Shown here in pieces: positions 1 through 6,868 of a stretch of DNA of 8,005 nt. The translations under genes and the position numbers were made by a program. Location: assembly GCA_027489105.1 (NCBI GenBank), contig JAIYAJ010000304.1, positions 1 to 8,005 of the forward strand, read 5' to 3'. The notes under the pieces were generated by a model. That model had not been told where the DNA came from and ran no database searches. It saw nothing but the letters and a program-made list of their open reading frames with translations. Position 1 is the stretch's first letter. The number at the start of each line of letters is the position of its first letter. The stretch comes from Zymomonas sp. (GTDB lineage: Bacteria > Pseudomonadota > Alphaproteobacteria > Sphingomonadales > Sphingomonadaceae).

Positions 1-455
1 CGGTTGCCAAGGCGTTCGAGACGATCTCGACCGCGACGGTGGCCAAGTCGGCCGCCGAGGCGAAGGAGCTTCAGTTCCTGCGCAAGGACGACGGCATCAC
101 GATGAACCGCGATCGCCTGCTCGCCGACGCCAAGGCGCGCGCATTGGCGATGGTCGACGGTTATCAGCCGCCCAAGCCGCCCGAGTTCCGCCTGCCCGGA
201 CCCAGCGGGCGCGTTGCGCTCGGCATGGCCGCCGAGGGCTTCCACAAGCGCGGCATGGCAACAGACTACGACATGGTCGTGTCCGACGCTCTGGCGGCGG
301 TGCTGACCGGCGGCGAGGCGGATCTCGTCGACGTGGTGCCCGAGGAGCAGATGCTGGCGCTCGAGAAGGACGCGTTCATGAAGCGGGTACGTGACCCCCG
401 CACCATGGCACGGGTCGAATCGATGCTCGAAACCGGCAAGCCACTGCGGAACTGA
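1..455 (+). CDS. 3-hydroxyacyl-CoA dehydrogenase / enoyl-CoA hydratase (FadN-like), C-terminal part
   Basis: The gene enters from the left edge; codons are in frame from base 3 and about 150 residues are visible, so the true start lies outside the window. The fragment resembles the C-terminal helical dehydrogenase region of Bacillus FadN-type bifunctional enzymes. It has an AAEAKELQFLR segment, a GY-PPKPP linker, a second helical unit around GRVALGMAAEGFHKRG, and the characteristic ending LETGKPLRN. FadN enzymes hydrate enoyl-CoA and oxidise 3-hydroxyacyl-CoA with NAD+ in cytoplasmic beta-oxidation. The catalytic and NAD-binding parts are outside the window, so activity cannot be checked here. 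The gene ends with tandem in-frame stops, TGA (453-455) then TAG (456-458). The acyl-CoA dehydrogenase that follows on the same strand supports a beta-oxidation operon like Bacillus fadN-fadA-fadE; a thiolase gene may lie upstream. Confidence 0.85.
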   Translation, partial: VAKAFETISTATVAKSAAEAKELQFLRKDDGITMNRDRLLADAKARALAMVDGYQPPKPPEFRLPGPSGRVALGMAAEGFHKRGMATDYDMVVSDALAAVLTGGEADLVDVVPEEQMLALEKDAFMKRVRDPRTMARVESMLETGKPLRN

Positions 456-476
456 TAGAATGCGCGTCTCCCTCAT

Positions 477-588
477 TCCTCCCCGGGACGGGAAGGTGCA
501 CCGCCTGAGGCGGTGGAGGGGCGTGCGCGACTTTGGGATTTCCCCTCGACCATGCGGCGCATGGTCCTCCTCCCCCTGCCGGGGAGGA
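477..588. repeat. Cluster of five adjoining palindromes (candidate intergenic repeat element)
   Basis: Five inverted repeats almost fill this stretch. They are 478-485/489-496 (7 of 8 pairs, loop GGA), 499-505/509-515 (CACCGCC, loop TGA, perfect), 516-521/542-547 (GAGGGG, 20-base loop), 548-555/559-566 (GACCATGC, loop GGC, perfect) and 568-575/581-588 (TCCTCCCC, loop CTGCC, perfect). The octamer TCCTCCCC occurs at both 477-484 and 568-575, and its complement GGGGAGGA sits at 581-588. The outer arms 477-484 and 581-588 can therefore also pair and close the three middle hairpins into a four-way junction. It lies between two beta-oxidation genes and ends 25 bases before the next start codon. The style resembles short palindromic intergenic repeats common in alphaproteobacterial genomes, but copy number cannot be judged from one window. 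Confidence 0.7.
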
Positions 589-600
589 TCTGAAGGAACT

Positions 601-606
601 GAGGAG
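601..606 (+). promoter_or_regulatory. Ribosome binding site of the acyl-CoA dehydrogenase
   Basis: GAGGAG lies seven bases before the ATG at 614. It decides the start: the reading frame is open upstream to 533, but that extension runs through the palindrome cluster and has no Shine-Dalgarno sequence. Confidence 0.75.
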
Positions 607-613
607 CAAGACG

Positions 614-2404
614 ATGCAAGTCTATGAGGCCCCGCTGCGCGACATGCGCTTCCTGATCCACGAGCTGTTCGGCAAGGACGAATATGGCGCGCTGCCGGCC
701 CATGCCGAATTCACGCCCGACCTCGTCGATGCAGTGCTCGAGGAAGCGGCGCGTCTGGCGAAGGACGTGCTGCTGCCGCTGAACGCCAGCGGAGACGAGG
801 AAGGGTGCCTGTGGGAAAATGGGGTCGTGCGGACACCCAAGGGTTTCAAGGAAGCCTATGACCAGTTCCGCGACGGCGGCTGGTGCGCGCTCGCCTCGGA
901 CCCGAAATGGGGTGGCCAGGGCCTGCCCGAGACGGTCAACAAGGCGGTCGAGGAGATGATCAGCTCGGCCAACATCTCGTTCGGCCTTTATCCGGGCCTC
1001 ACCCATGGTGCGGCTTCCGCGATCATCGGCCATGCGTCGGAGGATCTGCAGCAGCGCTATCTGCCCAACATGGTCGCAGGCGTGTGGTCCGGCACGATGT
1101 GCCTGACCGAGCCGCATTGCGGCACCGACCTCGGCATGCTGCGCACCAAGGCGGTTCCGCAGGACGATGGCAGCTATCTGATCACCGGCAACAAGATCTT
1201 CATATCGGCCGGTGACCATGACCTGACCGAAAATGTGATCCACCTCGTCCTCGCCCGCCTGCCCGACGCGCCCAAGGGCGTGAAGGGAATCAGCCTGTTC
1301 CTGGTGCCGAAATTCCTGCCGAAGGACGACGGCAGCGTCGGTCCGCGCAACGGCGTCCAGTGCACGGGCATCGAGCACAAGATGGGCCTGAAGGCTTCGG
1401 CCACCTGCCAGATGAGCTTCGACGATGCCAAGGGCTGGCTGGTCGGCGAGCCGCATAAGGGCCTCGCGGCGATGTTCACCATGATGAACACCGAGCGCGT
1501 TTCGGTCGGCACCCAGGGCCTCGGCGTCGGCACCGCGGCCTATCAGAGCGCGGTCGCCTATGCGAAGGACCGCGTCCAGGGTCGCTCGTTGTCGGGCACC
1601 AAGCGCCCCGATCTGTCGGCCGATCCGATCATCGTCCACCCCGATGTGCGCCGCATGCTGATGACGATGCGCGCCTATACCGAAGGGTGCCGCGCGCTGC
1701 AGATGTGGGTCGCGCGCGCGCTCGACGCCGAGCGGCACTCGCCCGATCCCGAGTTGCGCCAGCGCGCCGAAGACATGACCGCGCTGATGACCCCGGTGGT
1801 CAAGGCGCTGCTCACCGATCTCGGCCATGAGGCCTCGCAGATCGCGATCCAGGTCTATGGCGGCCATGGTTACATCCGCGAGCATGGCGTCGAGCAATAT
1901 GCGCGCGATGCCCGCATCACGATGATCTACGAAGGCACCAACGGCATCCAGGCGCTCGACCTCGTCGGTCGCAAGATGCCGACCCATGCCGGCCGCTATC
2001 TGCGCTCCTTCTTCCACCCGGTGTCCGAGTTCATCGAGAAGAACAAGGCCGTGCCGGGGATGGAGAAGATGGTCGACGCGCTGGAAAAGTCCTTCGGGGC
2101 GCTCCAGCTTGCGACGGCGACGATCGCCCAGAAGGGGATGGCCGATCCCGAGGAAGCCGGCGCCGCCGCGACCGATTATCTGCGGCTGCTCGGTCTGGTC
2201 GCCATCGCCTATCTCTTCGCGCGCTCGGCCAAGATCGCGGGCATGAAGAAGATGATGGGGCAGGACCCGGATGGCTTCTACGCCAACAAGATCACGACCG
2301 TCCGCTTCTTCTACGAGCGCATCCTGCCGCAGGTCGCTGGGCTGCTCACCGCGATCAAGGCGGGCAAGCGGTCGACGATGGAGCTTCCCGAAGAAGCTTT
2401 CTGA
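614..2404 (+). CDS. Acyl-CoA dehydrogenase, large (about 600-residue) FadE/DmdC-like type
   Basis: The 596-residue protein catalyses FAD-dependent alpha,beta-dehydrogenation of an acyl-CoA, the first step of beta-oxidation. The start YEAPLRDMRFLIHELF matches the short N-terminal extension typical of the ~600-residue subfamily that includes DmdC and mycobacterial FadE5. The core follows, with the FAD/substrate signature MCLTEPHCGTD (from residue 162), ITGNKIFIS (190-198), and VYGGHGYI leading into IYEGTNGIQ. Glu440 in that last motif is the expected catalytic base. An extra C-terminal helical domain fills roughly residues 470-590. The ATG at 614 is preceded by GAGGAG. The position after the FadN-like gene fits a fatty acid or other acyl-CoA degradation operon. 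The substrate cannot be read from sequence; DmdC acts on methylmercaptopropionyl-CoA, but relatives use ordinary acyl chains. The gene stops at TGA, 25 bases before a shared terminator. Confidence 0.93.
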   Translation: MQVYEAPLRDMRFLIHELFGKDEYGALPAHAEFTPDLVDAVLEEAARLAKDVLLPLNASGDEEGCLWENGVVRTPKGFKEAYDQFRDGGWCALASDPKWGGQGLPETVNKAVEEMISSANISFGLYPGLTHGAASAIIGHASEDLQQRYLPNMVAGVWSGTMCLTEPHCGTDLGMLRTKAVPQDDGSYLITGNKIFISAGDHDLTENVIHLVLARLPDAPKGVKGISLFLVPKFLPKDDGSVGPRNGVQCTGIEHKMGLKASATCQMSFDDAKGWLVGEPHKGLAAMFTMMNTERVSVGTQGLGVGTAAYQSAVAYAKDRVQGRSLSGTKRPDLSADPIIVHPDVRRMLMTMRAYTEGCRALQMWVARALDAERHSPDPELRQRAEDMTALMTPVVKALLTDLGHEASQIAIQVYGGHGYIREHGVEQYARDARITMIYEGTNGIQALDLVGRKMPTHAGRYLRSFFHPVSEFIEKNKAVPGMEKMVDALEKSFGALQLATATIAQKGMADPEEAGAAATDYLRLLGLVAIAYLFARSAKIAGMKKMMGQDPDGFYANKITTVRFFYERILPQVAGLLTAIKAGKRSTMELPEEAF

Positions 2405-2429
2405 TCAGTTCGCCGCAACGGCAGATATG

Positions 2430-2458
2430 AAAAGGGGCGCCGCGCGGCGCCCCTTTTT
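2430..2458. terminator. Bidirectional intrinsic terminator
   Basis: Bases 2430-2457 form a perfect 28-base palindrome with arms AAAAGGGGCGCCGC and GCGGCGCCCCTTTT. A T run follows on the + strand (2454-2458), and the AAAA at 2430-2433 gives a T run on the - strand. It lies between the acyl-CoA dehydrogenase stop (2404) and the helicase stop (2474), which converge, so it probably ends transcription from both sides. The G/C arms meet without a spacer, so the real RNA loop must open a few central pairs. Confidence 0.9.
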
Positions 2459-2473
2459 GCATGATGTCCGTTA

Positions 2474-4177
2474 TCAGCGGCGCGGCGGTCCACGACGGGG
2501 ACCGCCCCGGCCCTGCGGCGGACGCGGCGGACCGCCCGGGCGCCGATTGTCGCGCGGTGGCCCACGGCGTTCGGGGGGCGGAGCATCGCCCGCCGGCTCG
2601 ATCACCACGCTCTCGTCCTCGCCGGCCGTGCGCTTCACCGCCGACATGAATTTGGAGACGAGCGCCCGGGGAATCTCGAAGCGGGTTTCGTTCGGGAAGA
2701 TGCGGATCGCGCCGACGTCGCGCTTGGTGATGTGGCCACGGCGGCAGATCAGCGGCAGCAGCCAGCGCGGGTCGGCACTGCTGTCGCGACCGGCGTTGAT
2801 GCGGAACCAGCTGACATCCTCGAAGCCGGGGCGGGGCCCCTGCTCGCGAGCGGCGGCTTGCGGCGCGGGGCTGGCATCGGCCAGTTCCTCGGGCGCCGGC
2901 AGACTTTGCCGCTGGGCGCGAACGAAGGCGGCTGCGATATCCTCGGCGGACCGCGATTCGAGCAGCTTGCGGGCGACCTCACGATCCTCGTCGGCGATCT
3001 CGATCGCAGACAGGCTTTCGATCAGCCGTTCGTCGTCGCGCGCGTGGATGTCCTCGGCGCTCGGCACCTTGTCCCAGTTCACCTGGACATTGGCACCGCG
3101 CAGCAGCCGCTCGGCATGGCGCCGGCGGGTATAGGGGACGACGAGAACGCAGGTGCCTTTGCGGCCAGCGCGGCCGGTGCGGCCCGAGCGGTGCTGGAGC
3201 GTCTCTGCGTCGATCGGCAGTTCGGCGTGGATCACCAGTTCGAGGCCGGGCAAGTCGATGCCGCGCGCGGCCACGTCGGTTGCCACGCAGACGCGGGCCC
3301 GCCGATCGCGCAGCGCCTGCAGCGCATGGTTGCGCTCGTTCTGGCTGAGTTCGCCCGACAAGGTCACGGCAGCGAAACCGCGCTCGGTCAGTGCGGCCGA
3401 CAGGCGGCGGACATTTTCGCGCGTGGCGCAGAAGATCATCGCGCCCTTGGCTTCGTGGAAGCGCAGGATGTTGACCACGGCATGCTCGATGTCGCCGGGG
3501 GCGACCGCGACGGCGCGATAATCGATGTCGGCATGACGCTCGCGCTCGCCGGTCGTCTCGATCCGCAGCGCGTCGCGCTGGTAGCGCTTTGCCATCATGG
3601 CGATCGGCTTGGGCATCGTCGCCGAGAAGAGCAGCGTGCGCCGCTCGGGCGGGGTCATGTCGAGGATTTCTTCGAGATCCTCGCGGAAGCCGAGGTCGAG
3701 CATCTCGTCGGCTTCGTCCAGGATCACCGCGCGGAGCGAGCCAGGCTGGAGCGCGCCGCGCTCGAGATGGTCGCGCAGGCGGCCGGGCGTGCCGACGACG
3801 ATGTGGCAACCATAGCTGAGCTGGCGCTGCTCGACGCGAACATTCATACCGCCGACGCAGCTGACGACGCGGGCGCCGAGTTTGGCGTAGAGCCACTGGA
3901 GCTCGCGCTGCACCTGGAGCGCGAGTTCGCGCGTCGGCGCGATGATGAGGGCGAGGGGTTCGCCGGGCCGGGGCAGGGCGGTTTCGCCCTGCAGCAGGGT
4001 CTCGGCGATGGCGAGGCCGTAGGCCACCGTCTTGCCGGAGCCGGTCTGGGCGGAGACGAGAAGGTCGCGATCATTGGCTTCGGCGGCGATCACCTGGGCC
4101 TGGACGGGAGTCGGCGCGGTGTAGCCACGCTCTTCAATGGCCTCGGCAACGGGCCGTGGCAGGGTCGAAAAAGGCAT
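2474..4177 (-). CDS. DEAD-box ATP-dependent RNA helicase (DeaD/CsdA-like)
   Basis: This 567-residue cytoplasmic RNA helicase carries the complete motif series. The Q motif has Gln26 after GYTAPTPV, motif I is AQTGSGKT (43-50), Ia PTREL (81-85), Ib TPGR (130-133), II DEAD (154-157), III SAT (185-187) and VI HRSGRTGR (329-336). Residues about 456-532, starting SWFRINAGR, look like a DbpA-type RNA-binding domain. The tail (533-567) is an Arg/Gly/Pro-rich disordered segment, as in many DeaD and RhlE proteins. Core plus DbpA-like domain plus basic tail is the DeaD/CsdA layout; that family unwinds structured RNA in ribosome assembly and mRNA turnover, often at low temperature. DbpA itself is an alternative, but it normally lacks such a tail. 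Only a weak GGA precedes the ATG at 4177, in an AT-rich leader. The gene ends beside the shared terminator. Confidence 0.95.
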   Translation of the reverse strand: MPFSTLPRPVAEAIEERGYTAPTPVQAQVIAAEANDRDLLVSAQTGSGKTVAYGLAIAETLLQGETALPRPGEPLALIIAPTRELALQVQRELQWLYAKLGARVVSCVGGMNVRVEQRQLSYGCHIVVGTPGRLRDHLERGALQPGSLRAVILDEADEMLDLGFREDLEEILDMTPPERRTLLFSATMPKPIAMMAKRYQRDALRIETTGERERHADIDYRAVAVAPGDIEHAVVNILRFHEAKGAMIFCATRENVRRLSAALTERGFAAVTLSGELSQNERNHALQALRDRRARVCVATDVAARGIDLPGLELVIHAELPIDAETLQHRSGRTGRAGRKGTCVLVVPYTRRRHAERLLRGANVQVNWDKVPSAEDIHARDDERLIESLSAIEIADEDREVARKLLESRSAEDIAAAFVRAQRQSLPAPEELADASPAPQAAAREQGPRPGFEDVSWFRINAGRDSSADPRWLLPLICRRGHITKRDVGAIRIFPNETRFEIPRALVSKFMSAVKRTAGEDESVVIEPAGDAPPPERRGPPRDNRRPGGPPRPPQGRGGPRRGPPRR

Positions 4178-4333
4178 AATATATCCGATATGTCTTGGTC
4201 GCGCCGGCTGTGCGCGGCGGGACTTCGCCGCCCCTATAGTCCGACAGCCCGTTCAAGGCCAGCAGGGATAAACACGGCAAAGCGCAGCTCGTATCGGCTG
4301 TGACCTCCGGGCCGCAACGGAAGACATGACGCG

Positions 4334-4349
4334 TGCCCTTCGTAGGGCA
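4334..4349. repeat. Short hairpin in the acyltransferase leader
   Basis: Six-base perfect arms TGCCCT and AGGGCA enclose the loop TCGT. No T run follows, so an intrinsic terminator is unlikely. It may be leader RNA structure or chance in GC-rich DNA. Confidence 0.45.
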
Positions 4350-4414
4350 TCCGACGGCCGGAATGAGCGCCGAAAGCTGCGTGCAAACGTCTCGTGAAAC
4401 GAGCCGTCCCGTCG

Positions 4415-4436
4415 ACGCGTCGATTCATCGACGCGT
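4415..4436. repeat. Perfect 10+2+10 inverted repeat, possible operator
   Basis: Arms ACGCGTCGAT (4415-4424) and ATCGACGCGT (4427-4436) are exact reverse complements around the two bases TC. Two 9-base direct copies of TCGACGCGT (4412-4420 and 4428-4436) are included. A GANTC site (GATTC, 4422-4426), the target of the cell-cycle methylase CcrM in alphaproteobacteria, spans the centre. The repeat lies 55 bases before the acyltransferase ATG, where a repressor site or leader hairpin is plausible. As RNA it could form nine pairs with a UUCA loop. No regulator is encoded nearby to identify a ligand. Confidence 0.65.
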
Positions 4437-4476
4437 GCAGCGAGGGTTCAGGGAGACGTGCGTTGGCTGGGGACAT

Positions 4477-4482
4477 GAAGGG
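4477..4482 (+). promoter_or_regulatory. Ribosome binding site of the acyltransferase
   Basis: GAAGGG lies nine bases before the ATG at 4492 and favours that start over the earlier GTG at 4333, the ATG at 4363 and the later ATG at 4513, none of which has a comparable site. Confidence 0.5.
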
Positions 4483-4491
4483 CGAACATCC

Positions 4492-5634
4492 ATGACGCGG
4501 CCGGTCACGGTCATGCAGAGAGAGGCGGGGCCGCCGCTGTCGCAGGCAATCGGCGTCGCGCGCCTCATCTGCATCCTGGGCATCGTTTATGTCCACGCCT
4601 GGACCGGCATCGGCGGCGAGCAGATGTCGCGGCTGGCCGAGACGACGCAGGGCGTGGTGCGCTGGTCGGTAGTCGAATTGTTTGGCCGTGCCTCGGTGCC
4701 GCTGCTGACGATGGTGTCGGGCTGGCTGGTCGCGTCTTCGATCGCCAAGCGCGGTCCCGGCTCGTTCCTCTCGGGCAAGGCGAGGGGCGTGCTGGCGCCG
4801 ATGCTGCTGTGGAACGCGATCGCGCTCGTCGTCGTGATGAGCGCGTCGAGGGGCGGGTGGATCATCGGGCCGATGACGGGCGATGTCCTGTTCTTCGCCA
4901 ACAATCTGATCAGTCTGACTGGCGCGGCCGACATCAATGTGCAGATGGGATTCCTGAGAGATCTGTTCCTGTGCATGGCTGCGGCGCCTCTGTTGGTGAG
5001 GCTCTCCAGCCGCTCGCTGATGCTGCTGATGGCTATCACCGCCATGTGGGTGATCGGCGGCTGGCAGCTTTATCTGTTGCTCCGTCCGTCGATCCTGATC
5101 TTCTTCATCGCCGGCTTGCTGACGCGCCGCCATGGCCTGGCCGAAGCGGCGGCACGTCTCGCGCCCTGGCAGGCGGCTCTGCCCTTTCTTCTGATCGCGC
5201 CGGTCAAGATCGGCCTGTCGGTCGCGATGGACGGGCGCGGCGGACTCGACCTTCATCTGCTCGCTGCCGTCGATCTGGTCATGCGCGCGGCGGTGGCGCT
5301 GCTCGTCTGGCGGCTTGCCATCGGCCTCGCCCGGCGGCCGATCGGCGCGCAATTGCTCAGCCTCGAGCGCTATGCCTTCTTCCTGTTCTGTTCGCACCTG
5401 CTGTTCATGTGGCTGATCGTGCCGCAGCTGGGTGCGCTGACCGGACCGATGGGCGAGCCCGGCTGGCTGGGCCTGTTCCTGATCATGCCGCTGCTCGCGC
5501 TGGTCTTTGCGATCGGGCTCGCCAAGGCGGTCGAGACGCTGTCGCCTGCCGCCGCCGATCTGCTAAGCGGCGGACGGCTGGGCCGCGATCAGACCGCCAG
5601 GCCCGCCGCGCGGCCGCTCGCCCACGCCCACTGA
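4492..5634 (+). CDS. Membrane acyltransferase, acyltransferase-3 (OafA/YrhL-like) family
   Basis: The 380-residue integral inner-membrane protein has about ten hydrophobic segments. The first contains the family's R-X10-H signature (Arg24 and His35, in the stretch ending IVYVHAW). The second follows FGRASVPLLTMVSGWL, which matches the usual R-x-x-V-P-L-F-x-x-x-S-G-F pattern of this family. Relatives move acetyl or other acyl groups from the cytoplasm to sugars of exopolysaccharide, O-antigen or other envelope glycans. No glycan gene lies beside it, so the acceptor is unknown. The start at 4492 is chosen for its upstream GAAGGG and because it places the signature helix near the N terminus; an open frame reaches back to a GTG at 4333 but would translate hydrophilic leader sequence and the palindromes. 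The 3' end overlaps the converging flavoprotein gene by 46 bases. Confidence 0.85.
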   Translation: MTRPVTVMQREAGPPLSQAIGVARLICILGIVYVHAWTGIGGEQMSRLAETTQGVVRWSVVELFGRASVPLLTMVSGWLVASSIAKRGPGSFLSGKARGVLAPMLLWNAIALVVVMSASRGGWIIGPMTGDVLFFANNLISLTGAADINVQMGFLRDLFLCMAAAPLLVRLSSRSLMLLMAITAMWVIGGWQLYLLLRPSILIFFIAGLLTRRHGLAEAAARLAPWQAALPFLLIAPVKIGLSVAMDGRGGLDLHLLAAVDLVMRAAVALLVWRLAIGLARRPIGAQLLSLERYAFFLFCSHLLFMWLIVPQLGALTGPMGEPGWLGLFLIMPLLALVFAIGLAKAVETLSPAAADLLSGGRLGRDQTARPAARPLAHAH

Positions 5635-6773
5635 AAATTATAGCCGCCCAGCCAGCCGGTCACGTCGACTGCCTCGCCGATGAAGTGAAGGCCCGGCGCT
5701 TTCTTCGCCGCCAGCGTGCGTTGATCGAGACCATCGGTCGAGACACCGCCGATCGTCACCTCGGCCTTGGCGAAACCTTCCGAGCCATTGGGGGTAAACG
5801 GCCAGCCGTTGAGCGTGCGGCCGGCCTCGGCCAGCTGCTGATCACGCTGGCCATGCAGCGGCCCTGAGAGATTGAGCCGGTCGGCGAGCGCATCGGCGAG
5901 CCGGTCGGGCAGCTTCTCCCGCAGCAGCGTACGCGGCTCGGCCTTGGGGCGGACGCGCTTGCCCTCGGTCAGCAACTGCGCGGCATCGCAGTCGGGCAGC
6001 AGGTCGAGCCGGATCGTGTCGCCGTGGCGCCAATAGCTGCTGATCTGGAGGATGGCGGGGCCCGACAGGCCGCGATGGGTGAACAGCGAGGCTTCACGGA
6101 AGGCGGTCTTGCCCAATCGCGCGACACTGTCGACCGCGACTCCGGACAGGCTCTCGAACAGGCGATCTCCCGCGCCGAGGGTCAGCGGGACCAGCGCGGG
6201 GCGCGGCTCGACGACCTTGAGTCCGAACTGTCGCGCGACGTCATAGGCGAAGCCGGTCGCGCCCATCTTCGGGATCGAGGGGCCGCCCGTGGCGATCACA
6301 AGTGCGCTCGCCTGATGCAGCCCACCCGACGTGTCCACCGCGAAGCGACCATCGGCGTGGGAGATCGAGCGCACCAGCGTGGAAAGGCGTGTCTCCACGC
6401 CGCCGCGCGCGCATTCCTCCTCCAGCATCGCCACGATCTGCCGGGCCGATCCATCGCAGAAGAGCTGGCCGAGCGTCTTTTCGTGCCAGGCGATGCCATG
6501 GGCATCGACCATCGCGATGAAGTCCGAGGGGCGATAGCGCGACAGCGCCGAGCGGGCGAAATGCGGATTGGCGGACAGGAAGCGGTCGTGCCGGTCGGCT
6601 TCGATATTGGTGAAGTTGCAGCGACCACCGCCCGAAATCAGGATCTTGGCGCCAGCCCGGTCGAGATGGTCGAGCAGCAGCACCCGCTTGCCCTGCTGCC
6701 CCGCCGTCAGCGCGCACATCATGCCCGCCGCTCCCGCGCCGATGATGATGACGTCGTAATCCTGCTCTGGCAT
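5589..6773 (-). CDS. FAD-dependent oxidoreductase, YhiN/HI0933 (BaiN-like) family
   Basis: The 394-residue cytoplasmic flavoprotein begins with a Rossmann dinucleotide-binding motif, GAGAAG at residues 12-17. Next come the family signature SGGGRCNFTN (47-56), the segment HEKTLGQLFCDGSA, a second FAD-contact motif IATGG, and the C-terminal FAD-binding block beginning GWLGGYNFQWAW (from residue 373). Length and motif order match E. coli YhiN and HI0933 from end to end. The family is annotated as NAD(P)/FAD-dependent oxidoreductase or aminoacetone-oxidase-like; some gut members (BaiN) act on bile acids, but the physiological substrate of proteobacterial copies is not established. The ATG at 6773 sits four residues before the Rossmann strand, as expected, although no clear Shine-Dalgarno precedes it. 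It is divergent from prfC with a 95-base gap, and its end overlaps the acyltransferase gene. Confidence 0.92.
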   Translation of the reverse strand: MPEQDYDVIIIGAGAAGMMCALTAGQQGKRVLLLDHLDRAGAKILISGGGRCNFTNIEADRHDRFLSANPHFARSALSRYRPSDFIAMVDAHGIAWHEKTLGQLFCDGSARQIVAMLEEECARGGVETRLSTLVRSISHADGRFAVDTSGGLHQASALVIATGGPSIPKMGATGFAYDVARQFGLKVVEPRPALVPLTLGAGDRLFESLSGVAVDSVARLGKTAFREASLFTHRGLSGPAILQISSYWRHGDTIRLDLLPDCDAAQLLTEGKRVRPKAEPRTLLREKLPDRLADALADRLNLSGPLHGQRDQQLAEAGRTLNGWPFTPNGSEGFAKAEVTIGGVSTDGLDQRTLAAKKAPGLHFIGEAVDVTGWLGGYNFQWAWASGRAAGLAV

Positions 6774-6868
6774 CGGCTGCTTTCGGTCCGGCCCGGCCCG
6801 CCAAGAGGGCGTGATGCGGCGCTGGGGCTTATGTAGGTCGCCGAAGGCTGCTATCGGCCCGCGCCATC

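Larger units (their letters stand above)
4178..4491. other. Divergent intergenic region between helicase and acyltransferase genes
   Basis: These 314 bases hold no gene I can support, although frames stay open on both strands because of high GC. Next to the helicase ATG is an AT-rich leader with the interrupted palindrome ATATC-C-GATAT (4181-4191), followed by a hairpin with GCGGCG/CGCCGC arms (4214-4231). On the helicase strand, TTGAAC (complement of 4251-4256) and TATAGG (complement of 4233-4238) are promoter-like but only 12 bases apart, so I do not call them a promoter. Towards the acyltransferase are a TGCCCT/AGGGCA hairpin (4334-4349), a small CTCGT/ACGAG hairpin (4391-4403) and a long perfect inverted repeat (4415-4436). 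The promoters of both flanking genes should lie here. Confidence 0.6.

Noticed and set aside
473..2017. 514-codon open frame on the - strand opposite the acyl-CoA dehydrogenase
   Set aside because: It is the antisense of a well-recognised enzyme in GC-rich DNA. The product is His/Arg/Asp-rich low-complexity sequence with no motif.
4233..4256. Promoter for the helicase on the - strand (TTGAAC and TATAGG)
   Set aside because: The hexamers are only 12 bases apart, shorter than the usual spacing even for alphaproteobacterial housekeeping promoters, so the match is not convincing.
2732..4303. 523-codon open frame on the + strand opposite the RNA helicase
   Set aside because: The helicase frame carries every DEAD-box motif; this frame gives only Ala/Gly/Asp-rich sequence without a domain.
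4333..4491. N-terminal extension of the acyltransferase from the GTG at 4333
   Set aside because: It would add 53 hydrophilic residues, translate the palindromes, and has no ribosome binding site; the ATG at 4492 has GAAGGG upstream.
4234..5397. 387-codon open frame on the - strand opposite the acyltransferase
   Set aside because: Extreme Gln/Arg/His/Asp richness is what the complement of a hydrophobic membrane-protein gene gives; no domain is recognisable.
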